Shown here piece by piece: positions 1-13,258 of a stretch of DNA of 64,000 bases. The notes under the pieces are model-generated. The model was not told the DNA's origin and searched no databases. It saw nothing but the letters and a program-made list of their open reading frames with translations. Both the position numbers and the translations under genes were made by a program. This DNA comes from Baylisascaris procyonis. Its lineage: Eukaryota > Nematoda > Chromadorea > Rhabditida > Ascarididae. The stretch's first letter is position 1. Every line of letters starts with the position of its first letter. The DNA is taken from contig JAZARR010000174.1 of the NCBI GenBank assembly GCA_037389465.1, positions 124,001 through 188,000 on the forward strand, written 5' to 3'.

Positions 1-262
1 ATTAAATATTTGACTCACGAAGCACTAAAAAATATTCGAATTCAGAGAAAATATTAATCGCCTAATTTAATAATAAAACAAAAATAATCTGTGACAGAAT
101 TCTTCAAACGATTACATCGTCAACATTACCATGAAATGAAATTACTATGGTAATACATTGCTTTTCATTCGTCCGATATTTTATGCTTGATGTTTTCAGT
201 GATGCGCAGAGAATTACAATGAAAGTGGATAAGTTGGAAGCGAAATGTCAAAACCAACTTAC

Positions 263-323
263 CTCTAGGTTGCTTCATTCGTTCAATGTCTTCAAATGAA
301 AATGAACTTTCGAATGATAACAT
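263..323 (-). CDS. Candidate first exon (MLSFESSF...), unrecognised
   Basis: The minus strand has an ATG followed by 20 polar, acidic-to-basic codons ending at a strong 5' splice site (GAG|GTAAGT, codon phase 1). A possible 3' splice site (AAACTTAG) lies just upstream of the ATG. An AG acceptor near the window edge (TTTTTTAG, about base 20) would continue the frame in the right phase and reach a stop within a few codons. The plus strand of the same segment also has a TTTTCAG acceptor and an open frame to a stop at about 299, so the coding strand is uncertain. No homology was recognised. Confidence 0.2.
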
Positions 324-847
324 AACAACACCTAAGTTTAGAGAGTATAGGAAAGAGAGCGTGAATGCAATTACGAGCGTCGATCAAGAGAATATCGTTA
401 GCTTTTTGAATTATTTATGAGAATAAGGGAAGCAAACATATCAGAAATTTGCCCAATTGTCGATCGTGTAAACAATATATCGTGCACGCTTCATTAATTC
501 GGAACCCTCAAAAACTTTCCTAGTGAATTGGCTGTGTGAAAATGAACTAATTAAGCATCGAAATGAATAAATAATTTACTTTCGCTCAAAATGTTGCACT
601 CAATACAGTGTTATCTTTTTGAGTCATCATAACTGATGAGAGATGACATCATCGAGAATAGATGAATTTGATTTTAAAAGACACTGGCTGCTAAAACTCT
701 TGCCTTTTAAAGTATAACATCACGATGCTCTATAAATCTGAAAATCCCACCAATATAACTGCGCTTTTAAGAAATGCTCTAGATTGGTCTATAGGAACGC
801 AATCCAAGTGATTGTTTCATTACCCAACTGACCTATTGGTCACGGAA

Positions 848-886
848 ATGGCCAGTAAAAACGGCAATCGGATGAAAGATAACCAA
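848..886 (+). CDS. Candidate first exon (MASKNGNRMKDNQ), unrecognised
   Basis: An ATG in a favourable context (GAAATGG) opens 13 hydrophilic codons that end exactly at a consensus donor (CAA|GTAAGT). No matching downstream exon was found, so this may be chance. The opposite strand is open here too. Confidence 0.14.
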
Positions 887-2835
887 GTAAGTAAAGAATT
901 TTTATGAGTTTCACGTTCAGTGAATATATGTGAACAACATGTACATCAACAACCATTGATGAGACAATAACTTCAATGACATTAGCACGAAAAGAGATTC
1001 CTAAAATAGAAAAATACATGTCTAATAGCCTAGAAATAGAAAGAAAGGTGGCCATTTGGTTGGGAATGAGAAGGAAATGACCAATTAGAGCAGTCAAAGT
1101 AGTATCGACGCATATCGATGAACAACTGGCCATCTCCCTCACCTCTGTTATAAAAATTATATGCTTTTTAATCTCTTTCACATATTGAAAGGCGTATATG
1201 AAGTGCTTTCGTATTTGATCATCTGTCAGTATTGATTTGTTCTTCGAAATGGAGCATCATAAATGAGCGCTAACGCCGATCGATGTTACTATATCATAGC
1301 CAACTAGCTTACTTTTAAACTCAATCTGGCTTATATTTAAGGAACTTCTTATAGCAGCATAACTACTAAATAGTAGACATAAAACAGATTGCAATTATGA
1401 CTTGGAAACATAAAAATTGATAGGCATAATTTATAGAAACAGTTGAAAGGAATAAATGGATGTTTCTTCCATGGAATAGTCGATCGAGAGGTCATAATTA
1501 GATCCTGAGCCTATCCTAACCTCCATGTTTTATTGTAAGTGTCCGTTTAATAATGAAACGACCACTAATAATCTCGATTTTTACAACAAATATATTGCTC
1601 TCATTGCTGAAGCATGGCAATTTAGCTGAAACGAGGCGAGTATGGAAAATATGTGGACGTGATGAACAAATAAAAGAGTTATTCTACTACATTTCTAACA
1701 TATTTTCAAAAAAAAAAATCGTTCTAAACTTTTTGTCGACGAAATAACACAAATGAAGAGACTAAAAATTGTATTTTGATTGATGGAAAGGCGAAAAACT
1801 CGCACATCAATTAAATTTTATTTCTCCGATATGGCTCACGCTTGTGAACTCAACTAGAGAGACTGAATATTAGAGTTGACCTTATGGAAACATGCGAAAA
1901 AATTCAACCGCAAACGAATAGCGTAACAAACAATTCCAATTAGAAGCACATAATGTAGTGATAAAAAAGTGATGCGACTATTCTTAAAAACTCAAATCTT
2001 GTCATGATGAAAACACTTCTCAATGGATGAGGGAAATTTCACATGCAAAAAGAGGAAATTCTATGACGATTCATAATGTTATCATCGAGATTGCAGCTAA
2101 CTTATATGAAATATTGTCATACTCAAGCACAGTAATTATTCCACAAATCAGCATGTTTCCATTTGAAAATGTTAAAAATGATCGAAGAAAAATCTAAACA
2201 CTTATCATATCAGGCAAGTGTCCAGTAACAAAAGTATATCAGTAATAATAGTGAACGTTTAACGAGAAGGAAAATAGGGCTAAGAAATGAATGATGCATG
2301 AATACACAGAGAAAGAACACATTGTTCTGAAAATGATCGAAGAAATGATAAGCTCAATCGTCTAATCGTAAAGTGTGTACTGTCTCCTTTCAAACTGATA
2401 TCTATTATCAAAGATAAGTTACTATCCCGGTAATTTTTGCTCGACTGACGTTCGTTATTACTCCATATCTTCATATCTAGGACATCAACAAGCAAAAGAA
2501 TGAACATTTTTTCATCATTAATCAATATCTTTATTCCTCAGCCAAAAATATATGCATACTACTTCGATATTACAATTAAAAATTAAAAAATAATTAAAAA
2601 GTAGCTATTCAAAGACTTTGGAGAGGACACTGTTCAGCATTTCAACATTTTGGAAGGGAAATACTCACAGCTCATAAATCTTCCAACTGAATGAAAAAGA
2701 GCTAAATAAGCACCAGCTTCCTAAAATGATGAAAATCTGGCGAATAATCTGGTCGAACCATAAAGACAGCACTGTTTCAGGCATTCAGAAGAACGACCTT
2801 AAATTTTGACTCAGACAGGTCTCAATCTTAGAACT

Positions 2836-2873
2836 CTCCCCCTCCCTCCCCCCCCCCCCCACCTCCCCCACTG
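2836..2873 (+). repeat. C-rich low-complexity tract
   Basis: A cytosine-dominated run (ccctccctccc followed by a long C homopolymer and more CCCAC units) stands out from the AT-rich surroundings. Similar C tracts occur near 22,441-22,457 and 25,965-25,986. It is simple sequence with no coding interpretation. Confidence 0.8.
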
Positions 2874-2879
2874 CCCACA

Positions 2880-5800
2880 CAAACACTTTCGTATCTTGCT
2901 CAGCTGCAAAAGAAGCATATCCTCACGGTAAGAAGCAGTGCTATTGCGGTGGGGGGTAGGATCACTCAAAAACTACTGGGGTGGCCTTTCGCTTACTGCG
3001 ATGATACATCGAAGAAAAAAAAATTTTACAGCGCCCAATCATTAGTACGTACACTTGTTAGGCGGTTATTCAACCATTGCACAGGTGTCACCGCCTTGCA
3101 CGCTTGCTCGTCTCTTTTTGTTTAGCATACAGCTTCCGCAATCTCGCACATCACCCATGAAGGACGAATAGTGCCCGAATTTCACCCGGTAAGTGCAGCA
3201 CTTTTCCACTAAGCATACAGTCTTTGTTTAACCGAGAAACTGAGTCGATACTCTGAGATGCTACCTTGCATAATGCAAAAGATGTCTTCCATTATTCGCT
3301 GTTGTCATCGATACTTCACTAACAAATAGGCCCTCCACCCTCTCCCTCCCCTTCTGTCCCTCCCTCTCCACCCCTCTCTGTCCCGTATATTCACTGCTTC
3401 AAAATAATTAGAAAGCGTAAAATTTGCTTGATGCGAAAGCGCAACACAATTTTCGGCACTCCTCTAAAGTGTCGCATTAAAGGTTTCCTAGAAGCTTTAA
3501 AGTGTATATTGCAAAGGCGCACAGCCATCAAACGTCGCCAATCGCTCCACTTTTGTGATTGCGTGAATGCAAAGAAAACGAAACAATAGCAAAAGGAGAA
3601 AATAGAGAAACATGTAAATCCGTCGGCATGCTATATGCGACGATCATGAAATTCACTAGTCGCGTCCAGTTTTCTATGTTACTTAGAAACACGGAACTTA
3701 TTTTTAGCAAGCGCGTTTATGTATAGCGATCAGAGGTATAAAGGGGTCATAGGTTTCTGATAGAAGACTGCCTGGTTCCCTGTTTTCTAAATATCGTCAA
3801 TGTATCGTTTCATTTTCACTTCAAAAAAAATATCGTTTCATCTTTCATTTCTGATAAATTACCATCTATCTATATAAAGTGTTTTCCTCTAAAGCAAACA
3901 GCCATGCAAGTTGCCTTATAGCTCCAGATTAGTCCTCTTTAAAAGATTCTCTTTTGACTGAACAGCGAACAAGTTAAAACGGCAATATTTTCGAGAAGCC
4001 ATTTCACGCAACTAGTAAAATTCAAGTCGTGACGGATTCTTACACACTTTATTGTTCGGACCGAGTGGGACGTCATGACGGCATCACCACCTTAAAACGG
4101 CATCGGAATAATCATAAGGGTAATTTCGTTTCCTTTCTTTCCCTCTTACTGGATGCTACTCATTGTAAGACAGTCCCTTCTACCAGCTAGAAACACATTT
4201 TCACCGCTCCAACTAAAATATTACGCAGGAGATTAAGCCGGCATTGGACCAGATTCTCACAAATCTTAAACGTTCGACTAGAAACGGATTCTTGTTTATT
4301 TTCAAGCTTAGAACCAGAGGTTTTCAGAAAGCCTGCAAAAACATTCGGCACCGTTGTGCAACATAGGGTATTTCGTCGCAGCGTAGAACTTACTATATAA
4401 CCCAAATGGTTGCAAGCCAGCAGTTGATTTGAACGCGTTGTCCCTTCAAATTTTCGCTCATCTTCCTATGCTGCCTCTAGTGTTGCGGTTTCTCTGCAAC
4501 ATTAAGTCTTGTAAGACTGGAAGGCAACTGTTGATATCCCGCGATACAGGACATACAATACTCCCTATAATACACTGCTCACTATCTCACTATTCAAATG
4601 CCCTCAAATTAGATAACCTCATAATTCTGTTTATTACTTGCCACTTATTCCTTAAAATCACTTGACACACCTATTGGGCATTGAACGCGGATAACCAATT
4701 TCCCTCTTGCTCTATCCTGAAATATAAAGTTTAGACAACGCATGTAAGATGTGTATTTGGTTGGTACCGTGAATCATCGCTTTTTAATGAAGATTGCGAC
4801 ACTTTGCTCCTCTCTCCCCGTCATATTAGTCCAATCCCTAACATCCATTAATAAATCCTTTCGCAAATCCCATACAACAATTAGTGGACAGTATGAATAT
4901 TTCCTCGTTGATTTCATTGATGGTAATTGCAAACAAATCGCTCATTCACCTTATACGATCGCAAACTTCCAGAATTACCTAAATTTAAGAAAGAATGTGA
5001 AACTGTGTAAAAATGAACCAATTTACGGAAGAAAAGTTTGAACGTGTCTCCTAATGACCATCAACTTGTCCACACAATGAAACTGTCGATGTTCTTCTTA
5101 TTTTGCCCTCTAGGTGGAAAAAATTCACCTTTGCATTATTTAGCCCACATCAGCCATCTGTGGCACATTTACAATGCCTCCCAACTACGCCATCCGTACA
5201 TTGAACGCCCTTCATCTGCTCATATCCTTCAAAAATCTTTGCGCAGGTGGGAGTGCGGAAGGGGGGCGGAGAGGGTAGGAAGTGGAGCAAAAGGTGCAGT
5301 TCGCTGAAATCGTGACGGAATGAAGTTGTTTAACTGTTCGTAAGAAGCCTTTCACATATGTCGCGATTAAAACTTAAGCTACTGCTGCTCGAGTATAAAT
5401 TTAAAGTTTAATGCAAAAAATTAACACATTTCAAATGACGGTACCACATCGAGATTCAGTCGTAAGCAGCGATTACATAATTATAATCGAAATGAAATAT
5501 TATTTATAGAGATGCAACAGCTAAAGGAAACGTCAAAATGCTTTATTTCTCTTATCATTTGATATATGAATTGAGCACATCCTCCTTATCACAACATGAA
5601 ACTGCCAAAATAAACAAATTAGACTTAAAAATTGAATTTTGTGGGTAACATAAGCAGTCTGCACAGTTCGTCTAACTTCCTCTTTGCCATATTTGGTTAT
5701 TGCGTAACTCTTAGAGTTACACAAGCTTCCTTATAACAAAACTCATCACAGATCACCCTATAAAATTTTGCATCCCTTCGAAATAACCGTTTAAATGATG

Positions 5801-8660
5801 TATGTGCATCTCTCGTGGTTGGCTCACCCCCTACCTAGACCCTTTAGAAACTAGAACTTCTTAAAACTTATGGATGATAACCATCTCCCCGCCACATGCG
5901 CACCATACATTAGTGGATACTCTTTCAACGCATTAAGTGGCCTACTAATCTGCTCATGTTCAGCTATGTTAACAAGAGCAACAACAAAGGAACCTTCACC
6001 ACGCTGGAGTCTTATAATGACAAGGCAGTGCGGTGAAATAACGTAGACAGAGAAATTTACCTTCGTACTCTTGAAAGTTCCGGTATGTTTTATCCGTATA
6101 CACATCACTCGAAAATCATCGTGAATAAGAAATCAAGGTGGGGAATGCCCCACTGGACGTTCATAATAGAAATCAAAAGTAGGAGAAAAGAAAGCATACC
6201 ATGAAAAAAGAGTAGCTCCATGTAGCCCTTAATCTACTATTTGATTCACCCCAGTTGTAGCGATTCATTGGCGATGACCCGTACAAGCTGAATTCATTCG
6301 AAATATGCTCTGAACCTGGAATGAAACATTAACTTCACTAAACTTTCAAATAAACGTAAACTTTACCATATGCGAAGATACAAAGCAACACAACGTAATT
6401 TGTAATAAAACAATTCCGCAAAAATTGAAAAAATCTCGAATTCTTATCGACACATACAGTCATAACGACTATCACATAAAACCAATTTAAGATAGAACGA
6501 ATTGGTTAAAATTCATCGCTGTTGACGGGAAATATGCACTGAAAATATTTGAATGCAACTGCAACAATAATTGTTTTAACGTTGTTTGAAAACATCTAAT
6601 GATATGAACGAGAATGTTAAATTACCAAACAATAAGTGAAAATTTTTACATATCTTATAGGAATGTGAGGGAAAATTTTCCGTTACGAATGAAAATTTAT
6701 TTTCTAAAGTAAGCAACTTTAGAAGATCAATTTCTGCATCCTATCGAATGTACGATATACAGCTTTCAAAGTATTCTATCTAGGCACGTTCCACCCTTAA
6801 TATGCAGAAATTAATACTGTTGGAGAGGAAAAAAACAAATATGTCGAATAAAAGATGAAAAGAATGAAAATTTTTATAAATTCTTCTCATGCATTGAGAA
6901 CGACGAACGATTCCATCGAATTCATTAGAAAGAAGAAAGAAGTTCATTATACCAATGCAGTAATTTAATGCTGCTCCTGGTAATATCATGATAAGCTGCG
7001 ACTAATGGTGTGAGTAGAGAAATGAGAGGAAGGCACCAATCACGTATTTGCGTAAGGGCAAACTGACTTATGATACAGCCCACTGTCCTGCAGTTTGCGT
7101 GTCGGTATCATTGCTAACATACGCGTGCGTCCTATCTGGACTCTTTCTGGAACCCGTCAGCACTGAGTCAAAGAGACAAAACTGCGATGATTGGCCATTT
7201 TGATTCATACGTCGGGAAAGAACAGATAGCTTCTTATTGCACTGACTCCTGGAGTAGATGAGTTATTGTGCAACCCTCACTACCCCCATGAAAAAGAGTC
7301 AGCAACTGAAGTCACCTTTCAGACTCCTGGAAAGTCGCCCATCACTGCTTCCAAGGCAAACATCAAAGGAAGTTCTTTCCCGAGTTTCTGCAACTAGAAA
7401 TACGCCGTATTTTCTAAGTGAAACCACCAGCAAGATTTAGATTTCATTGAATGACATAAAAGGACTTCATGGGGGAAGAGTTATTGAAGAGATTCTAGTC
7501 GGATATTTACAGAAAATAATCATTAAGTTGGGTTTCCACCTCCATCTTTCATTGACTATCAGGTGCGCAGAATGTTCAGAATAGACTCTCTAGACAACAA
7601 TTTAAAATTCAGCGTCCTGGAAAGATTTTTGAAGAAAGTGAAAATGTGTATGTTTAGGAATTGTTGATATGCATAAAAAAGAAACAAAAAGAGCGCGATT
7701 GTTGAATCAGCATTTGAGAAACTGGAAGCCGCACAATTAATCGTCGCAATATGTCGCGCAATATGTTCCCAAAACTAGTTGTATTATGAAAACTTATTGC
7801 TACAAAAAGCTTCTTAAGGTAATACTTCCGTAATCGTAAAATCATCTATGAGGTAGAAGGATATAAACGAAAGAGAACCTCTTGAGAGTATCTTCTTGCT
7901 CCCATTAGGATGTGCTTGTAGGAAATTATATTCAAAAAAACGAATAATGAACAAAAAATAATTGCAAATCTCCGTATATGGATGGAAGTAATGAAACGAA
8001 AAGCAGCTGTTTAAAGTTTAATCCTTTAGGAAAGCAGATATCACATTTTTTCAACGGATAGAAAAAAAACGCTGAAAAAGGATTGAAAAGCTCAGTGCTG
8101 ATACAGTTGCACTTAGGCATGCGCCATATGTTTACGGCAGCATTGGTGTTCCACCCATCAAAAGACAGAAATCGATGCGTTGAATTAGCGGACTTTAATT
8201 AGGCAAAAATTGCATCCTGATCCGTTATTTTGTGGTGTGACCATCAAGTTTCATAGACGAGGATAGAAAAACAGAAAATTTCAGGCGGTTTCATCCAACC
8301 TGCCAAATCCATATGTAAAACTCGGACAACCTGTGGAATAATGAAATTTCGCCCAATTAGATAAAGTTATCAACGGCGCATTTTGAGATCAAAGCTTGGG
8401 TATGGGAATAAGGAACAGAGACAATTCTATAATGAGTTTTTATACAATTGTTTAACGAATTTCTCTCGCTTTAAACCATCCAACATATCAAGCTATCAGT
8501 AATCTTGATGACTTCAGAGTGAAACGATATGATGCATAAGAATTTCACCAGCCAAATTTTTGCATCAATACAAATACGCCACATCGTTTTCCACAAGGCA
8601 GCTAGTGGTGTCTGCAATTTAAAATGTTTTTAACGTGCATAGAAAAATTTAAAATAGGCT
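2880..8660. other. No confident gene; scattered open frames
   Basis: Apart from the candidate exon at 3126-3188, no gene could be assembled. An open plus frame at about 3979-4190 ends in a run resembling the last helix of a C2H2/BED finger (LKRHRNNH), but only one cysteine is present and no structure can be built around it. A 46-codon minus frame near 7074-7212 (MNQNGQ...) ends at a stop and has no recognised relative. Confidence 0.4.
3126..3188 (+). CDS. Candidate internal exon, unrecognised
   Basis: Twenty-one codons (HTASAISHITHEGRIVPEFHP, about) are bounded by a good acceptor (TTTTTGTTTAG) and a consensus donor (CCG|GTAAGTG). Both ends are in phase 0 and the composition is coding-like. 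No flanking exon in the correct phase was identified and no family was recognised. Confidence 0.2.
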
Positions 8661-9376
8661 GGAATTCGTTTATACTCTTACCGCAGTGAGGACTATAATC
8701 TAGTGGAGAATTATGATATCATACTCAGTGATAATGGAGATGAATGAACGATAGAATCGGATTCATAGATTAATCATTTGAAACCGTTACCATTAAACAC
8801 AAAGAGCACAGATATTAATTGTATGGAATCAAAAATTCGCATAGAGAATTGAAACCGAAGTTAACCAGAGCAGTTAGTGGTGCAGTGATTTCATTCCTCT
8901 TCTACTACTATATAAATATACGTGTTCCCATACAATTTTAAATTCCATAACGTTCAGCACACCTACGTGAAATGCCACATAACAAGAAGGATTGAAGAGG
9001 GAATGAATGGGGCGGAGTTTCAACGATCATTGATCGGGTGGTTGCTCGTCGTATAAGTTGCCACTTAAGAGCAATGAGACGAACCAAAATCGGATCGTCT
9101 ACAACCAAATAAATGTTGAGTGCCGTGCTCCTGGTTTTGTTAAAAAGGATGCGATGCAACAGAGGAACCTTCAAATAACCTTATAATATCACATTCTAAC
9201 CGGTTTGTTCGCACATAAGAGGCAATGAATTGTGGATGTAAGCTGACGCCTCTCTATGAGAGCATTCAACAGAAATTTTAGTAGTTATATTGCAATTCGA
9301 ACCTATGATACTCTTTTCCTGCATTTCTTGAAAGCTGACGATAGTGAGGAGTACAATTTGGTGGAGATTTTTATTT
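8661..9376 (+). repeat. Two diverged copies of one short segment
   Basis: Segments around 8661-8705 and 9288-9366 share a start (AATTCG..TAT) and a conserved block reading SE(D/E)YNLVE in one plus-strand frame (about 8685-8705 and 9346-9366). The second copy lies in an 83-codon frame (9256-9507) and the first ends at a stop after 20 codons. They could be relics of a duplicated exon. By-eye identity is only about 70% over 30 bases, so chance is not excluded. Confidence 0.3.
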
Positions 9377-9379
9377 TTT

Positions 9380-12300
9380 TATATACGTTCGTTTCTTACG
9401 CTAAATTAAATTTAAGTGAATTCTGGAAACGCTATGTCTGTTTGAGTATGTCTTTGTATCCCCTATTCGACATTTTCAACATACGAACACTGCACTTACA
9501 TAAATGAAATTTATTAAAGGCAACGTACATCACCGCATGACATCTTACATTCACATCGGTCACTTAAAGCAGAAAACTATAAAAAATCCTTGAATACTTA
9601 GCGATCTGCATGTATCTTACACCATTCAGGTCACAAAAAATTACGACTGACAATTTGCATAAACCTGAGAGCAAATTCGACTTCGTATAGCCTGAAATTT
9701 ATGCGCTAAAATTTTTACAGCTATTTTAAGCATCCTAAATCACGAAGAAGACGAATATAGCAAACCGGATTTCGACTGGGAATCAGCAAGTTGAGGCTAC
9801 CGGAGAAACGGGTATCCAGCCACATAGGCATTCACACTGGCATGTGCCATACATAAATACCTAGAGACTTAGCGTCTTCTTCATATAAAAAACAGCTTAA
9901 CCATGAGTCTTATAACAACGACCGGTTAGACAAATCCTCGCAAAAAAAAATCGTTTTTCGCCAACGTTTGACTGGTTGTAGGACAAATTTGCACACACAC
10001 GCACATTTTATGGCATCTTCGTAAGTTTTGGATAGTCAATCGCTGAGAAATGGATTTCAGAATCACTGAGCAGCTTATAACGTGAACTATCTCTGCCAGA
10101 AGCAGTCACCGTAACTTCTGTGAATTATAAGTTGAAGCTACCGACAACATATATACACCCACGGATATGAAAGATGCTACCATCATCCGCTTTATATAAG
10201 ATCTTTTTTTTCAAAACAACACTGTCACTATAATAGATAGACACAAATAGCATTAAAAAAATGTAAGCAACTGGTCGAACATGACAACTGAAAATGCTGA
10301 AGAAGCGGAAGTAAAGGAGTAGTGAACTATGACTCTTTTTAGTGGCCTAGGGGGTTTTCACGCTCGATCCAATTTGTTAGTGCATATGGTTGAACGCTCG
10401 CTCATCTGGGATCATATTTCCAGATCCAGTGCACATAAATTTGTTCGTTAATTTTCCTGGTTGAGCACTCATCGTCTGAATAAAGACCGGAGATAAGTGA
10501 CCAAACCCTTATAATTATTACCTATCTCTGGCAAAGTTATACGCTATTCCCTTCTGCGCTCTTCATTCATCACGTCAGGATGCAGCGTACACTCTTCTAA
10601 TCTCCTCCATTAGTTTTTGATCAGTAGTACCTGCTTGACCACAGCGTTTCTTTCCGGCCAGTGGAACTAGCAGTTAACATTGGCTCAGCATATATGCAGA
10701 TTGTTTAGATCTTCACCAATGTCCGATATCACTGTCATAGCACTACGTCGCAGCTGCATTGATAGAATTGTGTGCGAATTTCGCTTTTCGTTTCAGAAAG
10801 AAATAACATTGGCGAGATTGTACTCCACATGAGGAAAACATTTCTCTGGCGGAAGCACGGTCAATACCCGAAGTGACCGTGACAGTCAGATGCGAAAACT
10901 TCCCGATGCATCGCTAGGAGTGTTCTTTGTTCTTCATCCCACACTCGCCGTTCCGCTCCATAATCGTATTTCAATCTCACACTATTCATCTTTCACAAAA
11001 TTTGATTATACAATTCAAAAAGTGTCACCTTAATTGCATCCTAATTGTGTATGCCACTTAACCACCAAAAAAGGTTGCATCTGCAATTAACTCCGTCATA
11101 GCATCAAGGAGAGCGAGAGGGGGGAGCGTTGTGTGAAACAAGAAAACAGGATAGGGAGGAATTGTAAAATTTCAATTCATTCATCTAATTAAGTAATGAC
11201 ACATAGGAAACGCCAGTAATATAGCGTACTGTAGTGAATCAAGTAACGAATAGATAGTGGACGCCACAAATTTCCTCCTGCACGTTTCCATCCTCATAAG
11301 CCCTAATTAAATATAATCGTCGATGAATGAAAGAGTCATCTAACTTGTCACAAAATTTATTCGTATATAAACAAGAATTTGATAAGAAGTACAATCACCG
11401 GGTGAATTATATTAATTGATGGTTGAAGAATATATGAGCAATTAGCAATATGTTATACTTCCTTGTAACGTATATCTCTGAGACGAGCGCTGAATGCATC
11501 ATGAGGAATTCACATCTTTTATAAAGTACTCAATACGGGACGAAATATTGTGAAACGACACCGCAGCTAAAATAGACACATTATTACACGATAGATTCAC
11601 TATAAACGACAATGAAGCATTATGCTCAGCGCGACTTACTTATTGCACAAACAAGTATTCAACTCTCGGAGACTCTGGGATTTACATTCATAGGCCTTTC
11701 ATTTAAATTAATTGAATTTGAATGGAAACAACTATTGAGTTAAAGGTTCGCATTGAATGGTGACATACATTTCTACGCCTACCAATTTCTATTTAGTAAG
11801 AGAACGAATTTCAAATAGAAAGCGTTTGCAGATGAATTTGCTCAGAAGTTCATGATCACTAGTTGACTTCACACAGCTGCACAACGCAGTTAGAATGTGA
11901 CCTTGGACAGAAGCCTTTGGGGTTATAGCGTTTCGGCTCCGAAGAAAAAACTCATACTGACGATAGTAGGCCCACAAATTTTACCAGTCCAACGAAAGCA
12001 GCTCTGAGATTAATAAAATCTTTTTGGGAAAAAAACGCTGCATGAGTGGCAATAATTTTGGTAGAGTGACCTTTTCGGGGCTTTTTATAATTGGGTTCCT
12101 GAGGTGGAAAATTTGGAAATGCTTTATTAAGGAGCGTGAAGGCTTCAACTCAGATAAGGGCTCTTATGAAATTTCAACATAAATTCAAAGGGGCTACGTT
12201 GGGAGCAGTTCCAGTTGGAACATAGGCAATATATCTGCTTAGTCGAATAACTAAACGAGCGACCACTCGAGTGAGCCTACTAGTAAATTTGTTGGTGTGA

Positions 12301-13258
12301 GAATGGAATGAGTGCCGCGGTCTTCCCAACTCTAATTTTAAGGGCAAATGATTTGCCCAAAAACCTAGCAACACATATACACATGTAACTTCAATTATTA
12401 ATAAGTGTGGAAACGATATTTCTATACGGTATATTTGCCCGCCAGTATCAATGGTTCAATCGACACCATTAAATCGACACCACGAAATGAGAACTCCTTT
12501 CCACAAATGATAAATGGGAAATTATGATTGCATTAACCATTTTTGCATTATAGAATGGGTCAATGCGTCAAAGAAAATAAGACAATTATTTTAGAAAATA
12601 TCGTATGCTGAATGTGCGATTTGGCTCACTCAGCACCTGTCCTTTATGAAAAATTCAAATTGGTCTTTGATAGATCTTTTCAATTCTGGATCGTTGTTTC
12701 TCACTCAGCTAGCGCATGGTGAAGAGGGAAAGAAGAAGGATGGAGGGTATTGTGAGATTAGACGCCTCTTAGCTTCGCTAAGAAGGCAGGTGCAAAGTTC
12801 GATAAATTTTTCCGGCAATTTTTCATTCGAAAATGTAAAAAGCAGTCCTAATCACTTCTAATAGCTAAACTTTAGTTTTCCTTTTCCCACATTTAATCTG
12901 CTTAAGGATGTCATAGAGAAAAATTTCGCCTCATGGAGAAACTGACAAACATTTTTGAGGAGATAAAGTGCAGATAAAAATGTAGAAACTTCACATACGA
13001 CGCAGCAACAAAGTGATTACTTTATGTCAATAATGGATGCTTGTATCCGTTGGGAAAACTGATATGCTGGGATGATTTCCACTAAAGAACTATTAACTAA
13101 CGATTTTAGAGGATAAGATTAGAAGCAATTTTTGCTTCCTCTTGGAATCTTAAAACATCTTCATAATAGGATGAAGAGCGCAAAGAATCCCCTTCCTCTC
13201 CTCCACATTCGGAAACTATTAGATGTTCAGTCGTAATAAATTATCCATCCCAGAGTTC
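9380..13258. other. No confident gene
   Basis: Nothing could be modelled. A less AT-rich patch at about 10,570-11,000 has all three minus-strand frames open for 30-60 codons, including a 42-codon ATG frame starting near 10,990. Because every frame is open, none is called. Confidence 0.45.

Larger units (their letters stand above)
1..2830. other. No confident gene; candidate exons only
   Basis: AT-rich sequence without a gene I can model. Two weak candidate exons (263-323 minus, 848-886 plus) are listed separately. A 113-codon minus-strand frame at 840-1181 has a hydrophobic translation, but no family was recognised, no convincing splice sites flank it, and it overlaps the plus-strand candidate. 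Confidence 0.5.

Noticed and set aside
840..1181. 113-codon minus frame with a membrane-protein-like translation
   Set aside because: No receptor signature or splice sites; AT-rich DNA readily gives hydrophobic chance frames, and a plus-strand exon candidate overlaps it.
3979..4190. Zinc-finger-like LKRHRNNH ending
   Set aside because: Only one cysteine precedes the histidines, and no start, splice structure or partner exon was found.
10570..11000. Coding-like minus-strand text in a less AT-rich patch
   Set aside because: All three frames on that strand are open, so openness reflects base composition; no consistent exon chain could be chosen.
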